Assembly (NCBI RefSeq): GCF_040546275.1
Contig: NZ_JBEPNO010000012.1
Coordinates: forward strand, 62,001 to 126,000
Length of the DNA: 64,000 nucleotides
Origin: Nakamurella sp040546275
GTDB taxonomy: Bacteria > Actinomycetota > Actinomycetes > Mycobacteriales > Nakamurellaceae
Direction: 5' to 3'
In this document: piece after piece, positions 25,681-34,947 of the stretch
Numbering within the stretch: the stretch's first letter is position 1
How the letters are laid out: every line of letters begins with the position of its first letter
The notes under the pieces: model-generated
Database searches by the model: none
The model's input: only the letters and a program-made list of their open reading frames with translations
Told to the model about the DNA's origin: nothing
Translations under genes and position numbers: made by a program

Positions 25681-26740
25681 GGCTGATGCTCTCCGCGATC
25701 AACTGGTAGCCGACGGTGCGAGGATGGATGTCGCCGTACTGGCAGTAGAAGGTCAGCGTGCAGATCTGGGCGATCGGACGCGGGATGCTGCCGTACGGCG
25801 CCACTTCGACCCTCTGGGTGACGTCGCCGTAGGCGCCGGTGGCGGCGGTGATGTCCAGGAAAGTGGCACCGTGCGCGGCATAGAGCAGGTTCAGCGCCGG
25901 GTTCAGGTAGTCCTTGAACAACAGGAGCGAACGCTCCGCCAAGGTGATGGAGGCGCTGGTGCCCTTCAGCGCGTCGCCGAGGAATACGTCCGGATAGGTC
26001 AGGCCGACGATCGGGACCGCAGATCCGACCGCCGTGCGGATGGCGGCCAGCAATGGCTCGAGATTGCGCCGCAGGACAGGGATCGCACCCTCGATGCACT
26101 TCTGCGGGCTGGCTGCGGTCACGCAGTCCTTGACATCGTTGCCGCCGATGACGACGGTGACCAGACCGATCCGACTCCGCTGCGTCGAGAGGAACTCGAT
26201 GGCCGCGGCGGCCTGGGTACGGCCGGCGTAGGAGGGCGCCCCTGGACCGAGAGCACCGGCCTCGCAACCCTTGGTGGTGACCAGCGCTGTCGAGGTCACC
26301 CCCGAGCAGGCGAAGTTGACGAGTTGCAGTGGTGTGCTCGTGCTGCGGGACCGGGTCGCGAGCTGGTAGGCGAACCCGTTGCTGGTGGTTCCGCCGTCGT
26401 CGGGGCCGGACGGCTGGTAGCCGGCTGCGTAGGAGTCGCCGATCGAGACGTAGTACTTGTCGTCGGGGCCAACCGTGGCGCTCCTGGTCGGGGTGCCCGA
26501 TGTTCCTGGTGAGGTGCCCGAGGATGCGGCTGTCGGGGCGGGGTCGGTCGAGGCGGAGTTGCCTTGGGACGAGTCGCCTTGGGACGAGTCGCCTGAGGAC
26601 GACTCGGCCGGGGAACTCGTCGCGGACCCGCTCGTGGACGACTGGGTCGTACACGCTGCGATGGCGATGGCGATGGCGACGAGCAGAGCCCCGGTGACGA
26701 CCGAAATTCTGCGTCGGTGCCGATGATTCCTGATCCTCAA
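25664..26740 (-). CDS. SGNH/GDSL-family esterase lipoprotein
   Basis: The 358-residue protein starts with a lipoprotein signal ending AIAIAAC (Cys30 would be lipidated), then a Ser/Thr/Pro-rich linker and an SGNH hydrolase domain. Block I is SIGDSYAAGY (near 100), the Asn block is VVIGGND (near 199) and the Asp-His pair is in YGDIHPRTVGYQL (near 338). It probably removes or moves acyl groups on the outer side of the membrane. The TTG start at 26740 has GGGGAGG 9 nt upstream. The next gene, the GT-acyltransferase, overlaps by 17 nt, suggesting joint work on one acylated glycan. Confidence 0.85.
   Translation of the reverse strand: MRIRNHRHRRRISVVTGALLVAIAIAIAACTTQSSTSGSATSSPAESSSGDSSQGDSSQGNSASTDPAPTAASSGTSPGTSGTPTRSATVGPDDKYYVSIGDSYAAGYQPSGPDDGGTTSNGFAYQLATRSRSTSTPLQLVNFACSGVTSTALVTTKGCEAGALGPGAPSYAGRTQAAAAIEFLSTQRSRIGLVTVVIGGNDVKDCVTAASPQKCIEGAIPVLRRNLEPLLAAIRTAVGSAVPIVGLTYPDVFLGDALKGTSASITLAERSLLLFKDYLNPALNLLYAAHGATFLDITAATGAYGDVTQRVEVAPYGSIPRPIAQICTLTFYCQYGDIHPRTVGYQLIAESISHVVFK
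26561..26605 (-). repeat. 15-bp tandem repeat in the SGNH lipoprotein linker
   Basis: GCCTTGGGACGAGTC (plus strand) occurs twice exactly at 26561-26575 and 26576-26590, with a third, diverged copy to 26605. It encodes D-S-S-Q-G repeats in the linker after the lipobox. Confidence 0.8.
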
Positions 26741-27176
26741 CGCAGAATCCTCCCCAGTCTGACCGTCAGTGTGATCCGCTGCCGCGAATCAGTTGTTCGC
26801 TCGGGCCCGACGAATCGGGATACTACCAACTCCAGGCAAAAGAGAATCGATTCGTTCTGCAGTGGATATCAGTGACCCACGCCCACTCTGCGTGTTTATC
26901 CGTATCCGCAAACCACTCAATTCCTGGTGCACCGGCCGGTGATCGAGCCCGACACGCCCGGATCCCGAAAATCTGTTCACCCGTTGGACGCCGGCCCGTT
27001 ACCTGGGTGAGATGAGGCGTTGAACCGAGCCTGTGGCGCATCACACAACGTGACGATGGACTGTGGTGCAAGCACCCGAACGGGTGCTACCGTCCCATTC
27101 GACACGATCGGTGGACGCCGACGGTCACTGTCCGTACCAATGGCGTGTAAGTTTTGTGATTTCACGGGGAGCCCTC
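26741..27176. other. Divergent regulatory region of the glycan locus
   Basis: About 436 bases separate the minus-strand SGNH/GT-acyltransferase pair from the plus-strand glycan operon. It should carry promoters in both directions. The part from 26830 to 26990 is less GC-rich than the surrounding genes. I see no tRNA or known riboswitch and no convincing small gene. Confidence 0.5.
27071..27088 (+). promoter_or_regulatory. Short hairpin/operator-like palindrome before the glycan operon
   Basis: AGCACCC-GAAC-GGGTGCT forms a perfect 7-bp inverted repeat about 90 nt before the GT2 start. It could be an operator for a dimeric repressor or a leader hairpin. No regulator gene is next to it. Confidence 0.4.
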
Positions 27177-28073
27177 ATGGCGTCGTTGTCCATTGTGATG
27201 CCAGTCTTCAATGAAGGTCGGACTATTCGCTCCGCGATCGAAAGAGTACTCGCCGTCGACTATCCCTGCCCGGTAGAGCTGATCGTCGTCGACGACGGCA
27301 GCAACGACGCCACCGGCCAGATATTGGAGACGTTTGACAAGCGCGGGCTGATTCTGATCCGCCACCGTCGCAATCAGGGCAAGGGTGCGGCGGTCTGCAC
27401 CGGTGTGGAACGAGCCACCGGCACGCACCTGATCGTGCTGGATGCCGATCTCGAATATTCCCCGAACGATATATCCGCAATGCTCGCCCCGGTGATCGAG
27501 GGCAAGTCCGACCACGTCTTCGGGACCAGGGTCTTCGGCATGAACACCAGGTTCACCTCCTTCCGATTCGCGATGGGAGGCCGGATGACGACCCTCGCCG
27601 CCAACCTGCTCTTCGACTCCTGCTTGACGGACATGCATACCTGCCTGAAGCTGCTGCCCGTCGACGACTTCCGGGCCCTCCGTCTCTCCGAGGACGGATT
27701 CGGGCTGGATACCGAACTGACGGCGCGCCTCCTCCGCGCCGGAATCCGGCCCTACGAGGTCCCGATCTCCTACAACGGTCGTTCGATGGTCGAAGGGAAG
27801 AAGATCTCGTGGAAGGACGGCGTCCGCTGCCTGCAGATCCTGGTCAGGGTGCGTTCCGAGCGTCACCCCCAGGCGCTACCTTCGGCGGTCGTCATCACCG
27901 CCCATCCCATGCCCGTCCCTGATGCGAAGGTCGATGTGGTGCACCGCGTCTCGGCGCCGGTAGAGCAGAAGCCCTTGCTGGTGGAGCATCCCGTCGCCGC
28001 GTTGCACGGGGGACTGCCCGAGGCGGCGGCCGACGAGGTCCGCCCGGTGGCGTCCGTTCCGGTGGCGATATGA
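27177..28073 (+). CDS. GT2 family glycosyltransferase (polyprenyl-phosphate sugar synthase-like)
   Basis: The 298-residue protein starts MASLSIVMPVFNEGRTIRSA and has the GT-A features VELIVVDDGSNDATG, NQGKGAAVCTG and the metal site LDADLEYSPND. It resembles dolichyl-phosphate mannose synthase-type GT2 enzymes, which load a sugar on a polyprenyl phosphate at the inner face of the membrane. No C-terminal membrane helices are seen. Instead there is a tail of about 60 residues rich in Ala, Val and Pro. GGGGAG lies 7 nt before the ATG. The next gene overlaps by 4 nt. Confidence 0.87.
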   Translation: MASLSIVMPVFNEGRTIRSAIERVLAVDYPCPVELIVVDDGSNDATGQILETFDKRGLILIRHRRNQGKGAAVCTGVERATGTHLIVLDADLEYSPNDISAMLAPVIEGKSDHVFGTRVFGMNTRFTSFRFAMGGRMTTLAANLLFDSCLTDMHTCLKLLPVDDFRALRLSEDGFGLDTELTARLLRAGIRPYEVPISYNGRSMVEGKKISWKDGVRCLQILVRVRSERHPQALPSAVVITAHPMPVPDAKVDVVHRVSAPVEQKPLLVEHPVAALHGGLPEAAADEVRPVASVPVAI

Positions 28074-29293
28074 CGGAGGTCATCTCGGTTCAGGGGACCG
28101 ACGACGGCCAGGTGTCTTCCGGTCGGCGGAAGATCTGCCTGGTTGGCCCCGGATTCCACTTCCTGGGCGGACTCTCGGTCTACACCTGTCGACTGGCGAA
28201 CGCGCTCAACGAGAATCACGAAGTCTCGGTCCTGCTGCTCCACAAACTGCTGCCAACCCGGCTCTATCCGGGTGGGCATCGGGCCGGTCACGACCTGACC
28301 AGTCTGCGGTACCACCACGATGTACGGAAGGTCGGTGATCTGAACTGGTACTGGGGAACCCAGATGTGTCGCGCCATGGCCTATCTCCGTCGTGAACGGC
28401 CCGAGATCCTGGTGCTGCAGTGGTGGACGGCAGCGGCCCTCCACAGCTACCTCGCACTGGCGATCGCCGCACGTCGACTCAGGATCCCCGTGGTGCTGGA
28501 ATTCCACGAGACCCAGGATCCGGGCGAGGCCGAGGTGCCACTGATGGCGGCATACTGCCGCCGGTTCGTCCCGCGACTGCTCGCGCTCGCCTCCGGTGCG
28601 CTGGTGCACAACGAACACGATCTCGCACTGCTCAAGGCCACCTACGGCTCCGCTCCGATCGAGCGGCTTGCCGTCGAGATCGCGCCGCACGGCCCGTACG
28701 ACCACCTCGCGGACATCGCGGGCCAGCCCGAGGCCGACGCCGAGCAGGGTCCCGCCGGAGCGGGCGTGACGCGGCTGCTGTTCTTCGGCCTCATCCGGCC
28801 GTACAAGGGTGTCGAGGACCTCGTGTCGGCGTTCAACGGTCTCACTCACGAGCAGGCATCCAAGTTCACCCTCACGGTGGTCGGCGAGACCTGGGAGGAC
28901 TGGGATCTACCGGCTCGCCTCATCGAGGACAGCCCGCACCGGGACCGGATCACCTTCGTGAACCGGTACGTCAGCGACGCGGAGGCGAGTGCCTTCTTCG
29001 CAGAGGCCGACGCGATCGTGCTGCCCTACCGTCGTGGGTCGGCAAGTGGCCCGTTGCAGATTGCCATGAGTGCCGGCCTCCATGTCGTGCTGTACGCGGT
29101 CGGCGGATTGGTCGACGCGGTCAAGGACTATCGGGGAGCGGTGCTGGTCACTCCGTCGGACACCGGGGCCCTGCAATCGGCGTTGCTGGACCTGGTGGGG
29201 CGGGCCGAGGAACGCTTCGAGGACCCCCACTCGTGGGCAGCGACCGGAGCCGCGTTGGAAAGGGTGGCGGCGGCGCTCAGTTCGGCCTCATGA
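28070..29293 (+). CDS. GT4-like glycosyltransferase
   Basis: The 407-residue GT-B enzyme starts its first Rossmann domain at KICLVGPGFHFLGGLSVYTC. The second domain has LLFFGLIRPYKGVEDLVSAF and YVSDAEASAFFAEADAIVLPYRR, then SGPLQIAMSAGLHVVLYAVG in place of the usual E-x7-E loop. FHETQDPGEAE and VHNEHDLALLK are typical of membrane-associated GT4 members. It probably adds one sugar to a lipid-linked chain on the cytosolic side. Start and stop both sit in ATGA overlaps with the neighbouring genes. Confidence 0.85.
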   Translation: MTEVISVQGTDDGQVSSGRRKICLVGPGFHFLGGLSVYTCRLANALNENHEVSVLLLHKLLPTRLYPGGHRAGHDLTSLRYHHDVRKVGDLNWYWGTQMCRAMAYLRRERPEILVLQWWTAAALHSYLALAIAARRLRIPVVLEFHETQDPGEAEVPLMAAYCRRFVPRLLALASGALVHNEHDLALLKATYGSAPIERLAVEIAPHGPYDHLADIAGQPEADAEQGPAGAGVTRLLFFGLIRPYKGVEDLVSAFNGLTHEQASKFTLTVVGETWEDWDLPARLIEDSPHRDRITFVNRYVSDAEASAFFAEADAIVLPYRRGSASGPLQIAMSAGLHVVLYAVGGLVDAVKDYRGAVLVTPSDTGALQSALLDLVGRAEERFEDPHSWAATGAALERVAAALSSAS

Positions 29294-31344
29294 GCCTGGT
29301 CATCGAGAACCCGTCCGTCGCGGTCGACCCGACGACGGAGGATCGCGGTCGGAGATCCGGTGGACGCCGGTTTGCCGGCTCGCTGCTGACGTGGCCCGCG
29401 ATGGTGTCGGTCTCAGCTCTGGGGATCCTGCTCGTCGGGCTGTCCTTCCGGCTGTCGGCACTGGGTGCGTCCGCCGACCTCTACTACGTCGTGTTCTGGG
29501 CCGGGATGCTCGGCGCAGTGCTACCGATCGGGACAAGGCTGGCCCAGCGCGGCACGCGCCGTCTCGACCGGTTTCTCGCCGTTCTGCTGCTCGGCGCCAT
29601 CACCGCGGTACCCAAGTACCTGCGCAATCCCGACCAGCCGCTCTACCACGATGAATACGCCCACTGGCGCGAGGTCGTCGACGTCCTGTCCACCGGGCAT
29701 CTGCTGCGTCCGAACTCGCTGATCCCGATCGTCGAGTTCTTCCCGGGCACTTCCGCGCTGACTGCGGCCATCGATCGTCTGACGGGCCTCTCGCCGTGGT
29801 CCTCGGGGCAGATCCTGGTACTGGCCGCCCACCTGCTGGGCCTGTTCGGCGTGTTCGTCCTGGCCGAGGTACACCTGCGATCGGCCAGAGCCGGCGCAGT
29901 GGCCGCCCTGGTCTACGCACTCAACCCGTCGGCGATGTACTTCGACACCCAGTACGCCTACGAGAGCGTTGCGATCGGTCTGTTCCTGTGGGTGCTCGCC
30001 CTCGCGAGCCTGGCCACCAAGGCCCAGGAACGCCGTCACCGCATCGGCTTCACCCTTGCCGCGATCGCCTGCAGCGCAGGCTGTGTCGTCACGCATCACC
30101 TCACCTCCCTGTTCCTGGTCGTCGTCCTGGTGGTGGTTAGTGCGACAGCGGGTTTCCGTCGGCGACGTTCGGCGCGCCGGGAGCGCCGCGGCCTCGTGAC
30201 GCCGGCCGGGAAGGAACCGCAGGACGTGGCGCCGGCCGGGAAGGAAGCGCAGGACTTGGCGCCGGATCATCCCGGCGTCTGGTCGATGGTGCTGCTCGGC
30301 ACCGTCGTCCTCGGCGGCCTGTGGCTGATCGTGGCCTGGCCGACCATCAGCTACCTCTCGCCCTACTTCGGCGGCTCGGTCGAGCAATTGGCGTCGATGG
30401 CCAGCACCAAGGGCGGCGGTGGCCGCGAGATCCTGGCGGCCAGTGTCCAACCGCTGTGGGAACGTGGCCTGACCGCGTTGGCTCCCGTCTGCGTCGGGGT
30501 GATCTGCCTCCTCGGCATCATCCGGTGGCGTCGGGCGCGGATGGTGCTGCCGTCGATGACCATGGGCCTGATCCTCTTCGGGCTGATCTACTTCCCGTCC
30601 GTCCCGTTCGTGCTCGCCCCGTCCGGGGCCGAGGGTGCGCGGCGCTCGTGGGGTTTCACCTACGTCGGCATCTCCCTCATCGTGGCAATGGTCATGCTGC
30701 ACAGGAAGTCTGATGGCAACAACCAGTCCGACGCCAACGAGCAATCCGACGACGACAAGATGTCCGCCGGCACCCGCTGGCCGTGGCCCAGGTGGCGTGG
30801 TCTGGTCGGTCTGATCGTGCTGACCGTGCTCCTGGTGGGGAACGTCGGCGGCGGCCTGAACGACCCGTACCGGTTCCCCGGCACGTTCAAGTGGGGTTCG
30901 GACACCGACTCGGCCAGTGATGAGGCACGCACCGTGGCCAGGGTGCTGGCGGCCCAGACCGGCCGTGTCCGGGTGGTGAGCGACGCCTACACGGCACTGC
31001 AGCTGGTCGCCTACGGCGGTCTCGACGTCGCTGCCCCGTCCACCGGGTTCCCGGCCTGGAACCTGGTCCAGACCGACGACGACCCCACGCCCGATCTCGC
31101 GCGGATGCTGACGACCTCGCAGTACAACTACCTCGTCGTCGATATCCGGATGGGGGAGGAGCCCGCCTTCAACGGCAGCAACTTCGGCCCGGACGACCCG
31201 CTGCTCGGGCAGGCCACACCGATGGCCAACCTGACCCGCCTCGATCGCGTGCCGTGGGCCAACCGGATCGTCGCCACCGAACACCTTCGCGTCTACCGGC
31301 TCGACCTCGCCCGAATCGCCGCAACCGTCAGGACCGGATCATGA
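29290..31344 (+). CDS. Integral membrane GT-C-type glycosyltransferase
   Basis: The 684-residue protein has roughly ten to twelve membrane helices from about residue 37. After the first helices it shows PLYHDEYAHW, an acidic loop motif like the catalytic site of GT-C enzymes that use polyprenyl-phosphate sugars outside the membrane. A hydrophilic outer domain occupies about 530-684. A cytosolic loop near 300-325 contains a duplicated PAGKE-x-QDxAP block. Its donor could be made by the GT2 gene two steps upstream. ATG 29290 overlaps the previous stop (ATGA); the frame is open much further up but has no site there. Confidence 0.8.
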   Translation: MSLVIENPSVAVDPTTEDRGRRSGGRRFAGSLLTWPAMVSVSALGILLVGLSFRLSALGASADLYYVVFWAGMLGAVLPIGTRLAQRGTRRLDRFLAVLLLGAITAVPKYLRNPDQPLYHDEYAHWREVVDVLSTGHLLRPNSLIPIVEFFPGTSALTAAIDRLTGLSPWSSGQILVLAAHLLGLFGVFVLAEVHLRSARAGAVAALVYALNPSAMYFDTQYAYESVAIGLFLWVLALASLATKAQERRHRIGFTLAAIACSAGCVVTHHLTSLFLVVVLVVVSATAGFRRRRSARRERRGLVTPAGKEPQDVAPAGKEAQDLAPDHPGVWSMVLLGTVVLGGLWLIVAWPTISYLSPYFGGSVEQLASMASTKGGGGREILAASVQPLWERGLTALAPVCVGVICLLGIIRWRRARMVLPSMTMGLILFGLIYFPSVPFVLAPSGAEGARRSWGFTYVGISLIVAMVMLHRKSDGNNQSDANEQSDDDKMSAGTRWPWPRWRGLVGLIVLTVLLVGNVGGGLNDPYRFPGTFKWGSDTDSASDEARTVARVLAAQTGRVRVVSDAYTALQLVAYGGLDVAAPSTGFPAWNLVQTDDDPTPDLARMLTTSQYNYLVVDIRMGEEPAFNGSNFGPDDPLLGQATPMANLTRLDRVPWANRIVATEHLRVYRLDLARIAATVRTGS

Positions 31345-32291
31345 CCCTCACCACCGAAGCGCCGACCGGCCGTCCGGGCGGGACCACCCAGGCACGTCGC
31401 GATGTCGCCATCGGCGCGGCGCTGGTCCTGGTGGCGCCGGTCCTGGTGGTCCTGCCGGTCCCGGTGCTGATGCGACTGCTGGTCGTGCTGCCCGTGCTGC
31501 CCGTGCTGGTGCTGCTTCCCGGACATCTGCTGACCGTGCTGCTGCTGGGTTCTCGTCCGGCCCGGCAGACACCGATCGACAGCACGGAGAACGGCACCGG
31601 CGCCGACCCGCTGGTGCGTGGCCTGCTGACCGTCGTCCTCGGCATCCTCTGGCTGCTGCTGTCGGTCCTGGTCGTCGCCGTGGTGGGAGCGCGGATCAGC
31701 GCGACGAGTTGTGCCGTCGCGTTGGCGATCGGATCATCGCTGCTGCTGATCGCCACCTGGTGGACCGCGCGGCGCGGCGCGGCGCGGCCGGATGGATCAA
31801 CCGGTCCGGCCGTACGACCGGCGCTGTTCCCCACGTCGTGCGATTCCCGGGCCGTGAGATCGGCAGCCGGCATCCTGGCGGGGGCGCTGGTCCTGGTCGG
31901 CGCCCTGATCGGAGCACGTGCGATGCAGCCTCTGGACATCGAGCGCTACACCGTGATCGCGTTCGACGATCCGCGCATGCTGCAGGCCGCACCCCTCGAA
32001 AGTGCCGCAGCCGCGACAGTCATACTGCCGTGGACCTTGCGGAGCTTCGGGGAGGACCTGGCCGACACCACGCCGACCACGGCCGTCACGGTCGGTGGCG
32101 AGCGCGCCGCCGATCTGGTGACCAGGGTCGATGCGGTCCGCACCGCCGACGGGTCCGGTTCCACCAACGAGCAGTCCGCATCCGTGAGCTTCAAGGCCCC
32201 CCGGCAGAGCGGGTTGTACGAGGTCCTGGTGTCCGTCGTAGGCGCCGGCGAGACCTATCTGCTGACCGTCCATCTCCAGGTGACCTCGTGA
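31341..32291 (+). CDS. DUF1616-like membrane protein of the glycan operon
   Basis: The 316-residue protein has about five membrane helices (near 22-44, 46-70, 97-117, 124-144, 175-195) followed by an outer domain of about 115 residues starting PLDIERYTVIAFDDPRML and ending with beta-rich VSFKAPRQSGLYEVLVSV. The layout recalls DUF1616 proteins, but I cannot assign a function. Both ends are coupled by 4-nt overlaps to the GT-C and flippase genes, so it is part of the same pathway. Confidence 0.7.
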   Translation: MTLTTEAPTGRPGGTTQARRDVAIGAALVLVAPVLVVLPVPVLMRLLVVLPVLPVLVLLPGHLLTVLLLGSRPARQTPIDSTENGTGADPLVRGLLTVVLGILWLLLSVLVVAVVGARISATSCAVALAIGSSLLLIATWWTARRGAARPDGSTGPAVRPALFPTSCDSRAVRSAAGILAGALVLVGALIGARAMQPLDIERYTVIAFDDPRMLQAAPLESAAAATVILPWTLRSFGEDLADTTPTTAVTVGGERAADLVTRVDAVRTADGSGSTNEQSASVSFKAPRQSGLYEVLVSVVGAGETYLLTVHLQVTS

Positions 32292-33700
32292 AGGCCGGCC
32301 CGGAGACGGCTGAACCCGGCACACAGGTGACCCCACCTGACGTGAGCCTGCTCGAGGTGATCGGGCCCGAGGTGATCGAGCGCGAAGTGGCCGAGACCGG
32401 AAGTCGTCTGAGCCGACTGCGCAGCGACCCGGTCATGCTCAACACGATCGCGATCATGGCCAGCACGGTGGTGACATCGGTGCTGGGCTATGTGTTCTGG
32501 ATCATCGTGGCGCGCAGTCTCGGTTCGGAGACGAGCGGCACCGGGGCCGCGATCACCAGTGCCCTCCAGGCCACGGTCCTGGTGGCGGCGGTCGGCGCGG
32601 CCGCGGCGATGATCGAATGGTTGCCGCGCAGCACCACCACGCTCCAGTGGCGTCAGCGGGTGACCGCCGGCCTGATCGTGACGGTCGTGGCCGCGACCCT
32701 CGGCGGCCTCCTGGTGCCGGCCCTGCTCGGATTCTCCTTCGGTGTGCTGCCGCAGCTCGGTACCGCGACCGGGGCCGGCTTGTTCTGCCTGGCCTCGGTG
32801 TTCTTCGCGCTCGGCATCCTGATCGACTACATCGCGATCTCCGAGCGTCGCGGTGGAGTACTGTTGCTGCGCAACGTGATCCTGACCGGACTGCGCATCC
32901 CGCTGCTGTTCGTCCCACTGGCTGCTCTCGGCGGGGACAACAAGATCCTGGCGGCGTGGACGATCGCGGCGTGCGCCTCGCTCGTCGTCGCGGTGGCCAC
33001 CTTTCGGCGGAACTCGGGCGGGCGGACGTTGCGACCCGCCTTCGGTGAGGTCCGCGCACACCTGAAGGAGATGGCCGCATCCCTGCTCGGTCAACATCTC
33101 ATCACGGTGGCGGCGATGATGGCGGGCTACCTGCTGCCGATCCTGGTGGTGGCCAGGCTCTCGCCCAGTGACAATGCCTACTTCTACGTCACCTGGATGC
33201 TCGGCTCGGTGTTCTTCATCATCAGCCCGGCCGTCTCGACGGCCCTCTTCGCCGCCGGTGCCGCCGATCCGTCGGCGCTCGGGGCGCTGGCTCGCCGGAG
33301 TGTGTTGATCAGCGCCGCGCTCCTGGTCCTGCCGATGCTGGTCTACCTGTTCGGCGGCGGCCTGCTGCTCGATCTGTTCGGGGACGGCTATGCCTCGCGC
33401 GGCCGACTTCTCTTGATCCTGCTCACGCTTTCGGCGATTCCGGACGCGATCACCAACATCGCCGTCTCCGTCCTCCGCGCGACGAATCGACTGGGGGAGG
33501 CGCTCCATCTCAACGCGGGCATGCTCGCGCTGTGCATCGTCGGATCGTGGTTCCTGTTGCCGTACTGGGGCATCCTGGCCGCCGGCATCTGGTGGTTGGT
33601 CGCACAGAGCGCCGGTGCCATCTGGGTGGTCCTGTCGTGGCATCGGATCGGACGCATTCCCCCGAACGACCAGATCCCGGCCGAAAGTCTTCCGGCTTGA
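32288..33700 (+). CDS. Wzx-type polysaccharide/oligosaccharide flippase
   Basis: The 470-residue protein has a 50-residue cytosolic start and then about twelve to fourteen membrane helices, beginning MLNTIAIMASTVVTSVLGYVF. This is the usual layout of MOP-superfamily lipid-linked glycan exporters. FGDGYASRGRLLLILLTLS and LRATNRLGEALHLN match loops typical of Wzx-like proteins. It would flip a lipid-linked unit made by the surrounding transferases. GTG 32288 overlaps the previous stop (GTGA). Confidence 0.83.
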   Translation: MKAGPETAEPGTQVTPPDVSLLEVIGPEVIEREVAETGSRLSRLRSDPVMLNTIAIMASTVVTSVLGYVFWIIVARSLGSETSGTGAAITSALQATVLVAAVGAAAAMIEWLPRSTTTLQWRQRVTAGLIVTVVAATLGGLLVPALLGFSFGVLPQLGTATGAGLFCLASVFFALGILIDYIAISERRGGVLLLRNVILTGLRIPLLFVPLAALGGDNKILAAWTIAACASLVVAVATFRRNSGGRTLRPAFGEVRAHLKEMAASLLGQHLITVAAMMAGYLLPILVVARLSPSDNAYFYVTWMLGSVFFIISPAVSTALFAAGAADPSALGALARRSVLISAALLVLPMLVYLFGGGLLLDLFGDGYASRGRLLLILLTLSAIPDAITNIAVSVLRATNRLGEALHLNAGMLALCIVGSWFLLPYWGILAAGIWWLVAQSAGAIWVVLSWHRIGRIPPNDQIPAESLPA

Positions 33701-34947
33701 GGGTGCTGCAGGTCAGTGACGGGTATCCACCCGCGGTCGGTGGCCTGGAACGAACGGTGAAGGCCTTGGCCGACGAACTGGCGCACCGTGGGCACGAGAG
33801 CAGGGTGGCCACCCTGGAAACTCCTGCCACCACGGAGGCAGGGGTGCCGGCCGTCTCGCAGGAGGGCTCGGTCACCGTTCACCGACTCCGCGGGTGGACC
33901 CGTCACCTGCAACGGTTCTCGGTCGATCCGCACCATCAGTTCCACCCGACCGCGCCCGATCCGCAGCTGGTCCGCCGGCTGCAGGAATTGGTCGACGAAT
34001 ACCGCCCCGATGTCGTCCACGCCCATGGCTGGATTCTGAATTCCTGCCTGTCACTTCGGCTTCCGCCGGAAACCTCCCTGGTCGTCACGCTCCACGACCA
34101 CGGCCTGGTGTGCGCGAAGAAGACCCTCATCCGCACCGATCAGTTGGATACCCCCTGTGGTGGACCGAGTTTGCGGCGCTGCCTGCCGTGCGCATCCGAC
34201 TTCTACGGTCCGGTCAAGGGAGTGGCGCTGACCTTGGGCCTGCGCGAGAGCCGGCGGCGGCTGGACCGCATCGCGTTGTACCTGCCGCTCAGCGAGTCGA
34301 TGGCACAGGCGAATCTGCCCGGTGTCTCCGGCGATCGATATGCAGTGACACCGCCTTTCGTCACCGACGACGTCGTGGCCGCACCGGACGTCGAGCGGCC
34401 GGACTTCCTGCCAGATGGTGGGTTCGTGATCTTCGTGGGCGCACTCGGCGAGCACAAGGGAGTCGGGACGTTGGCGTCGGCGCATCAGCAGATGTCCGCC
34501 GCGCTACCCCTGGTGGTGATTGGTTCGGGATCGGCTGACGTCGGCCGGCTCGCCGGATCCGAAGAACGACCGGTGATCGCCAGATCCGGTGTGCCGCATG
34601 CGGAGATCATGGCCGCGCTGTCGTTCGCCACGGTGGCGGCCGTACCCTCCCGGTGGGCCGAGCCGTTCGGTCTGGTGGCCGTGGAGGCGATGGCCGCTGG
34701 GGTGCCGGTGGTCGCCAGCCGGGTGGGATCGATGGCCGAGATCGTGCTGGACGAAGTCACCGGGCTGCTCGTGAAACCCGGTGATGCACAGGGGTTGTCG
34801 GCCGCATTGGACCGAGTGGTCAACGATCCGGCACTGCGGTCACGGCTAGGACGGGCCGGGACCGATCATGCCCGGAACTTCTTCGCCTCGGCCGTGATGC
34901 CGAAGGTATTGGCGGCCTATGGACGTGCGCTGGCGTCATCCGTCTGA
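33697..34947 (+). CDS. GT4 family glycosyltransferase
   Basis: From TTG 33697 the protein has 416 residues. It starts LRVLQVSDGYPPAVGGLERT, has VVHAHGWILNSCLSL, VFVGALGEHKG-type strands (VIFVGALGEHKGVGTLASAH) and the E-x7-E loop EPFGLVAVEAMAAGVP. A cysteine-rich insert (TPCGGPSLRRCLPC) lies near residues 153-166, as in several GT4 enzymes with a GPSLRRC-type insert. The TTGA overlap with the flippase stop continues the pattern of the operon. GTG 33703 is an alternative. It is the last gene of the operon. Confidence 0.86.
   Translation: MRVLQVSDGYPPAVGGLERTVKALADELAHRGHESRVATLETPATTEAGVPAVSQEGSVTVHRLRGWTRHLQRFSVDPHHQFHPTAPDPQLVRRLQELVDEYRPDVVHAHGWILNSCLSLRLPPETSLVVTLHDHGLVCAKKTLIRTDQLDTPCGGPSLRRCLPCASDFYGPVKGVALTLGLRESRRRLDRIALYLPLSESMAQANLPGVSGDRYAVTPPFVTDDVVAAPDVERPDFLPDGGFVIFVGALGEHKGVGTLASAHQQMSAALPLVVIGSGSADVGRLAGSEERPVIARSGVPHAEIMAALSFATVAAVPSRWAEPFGLVAVEAMAAGVPVVASRVGSMAEIVLDEVTGLLVKPGDAQGLSAALDRVVNDPALRSRLGRAGTDHARNFFASAVMPKVLAAYGRALASSV

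Noticed and set aside
28420..29289. Long plus-strand open frame before the GT-C gene that would extend it to 974 residues
   Set aside because: This part is a basic, proline-rich shadow of the GT4 gene in another frame. The true start is the ATGA overlap at 29290.
31709..32287. Extension of the flippase frame upstream
   Set aside because: It lies over the DUF1616-like gene in another frame and looks like shadow sequence; GTG 32288 in a GTGA overlap is the natural start.
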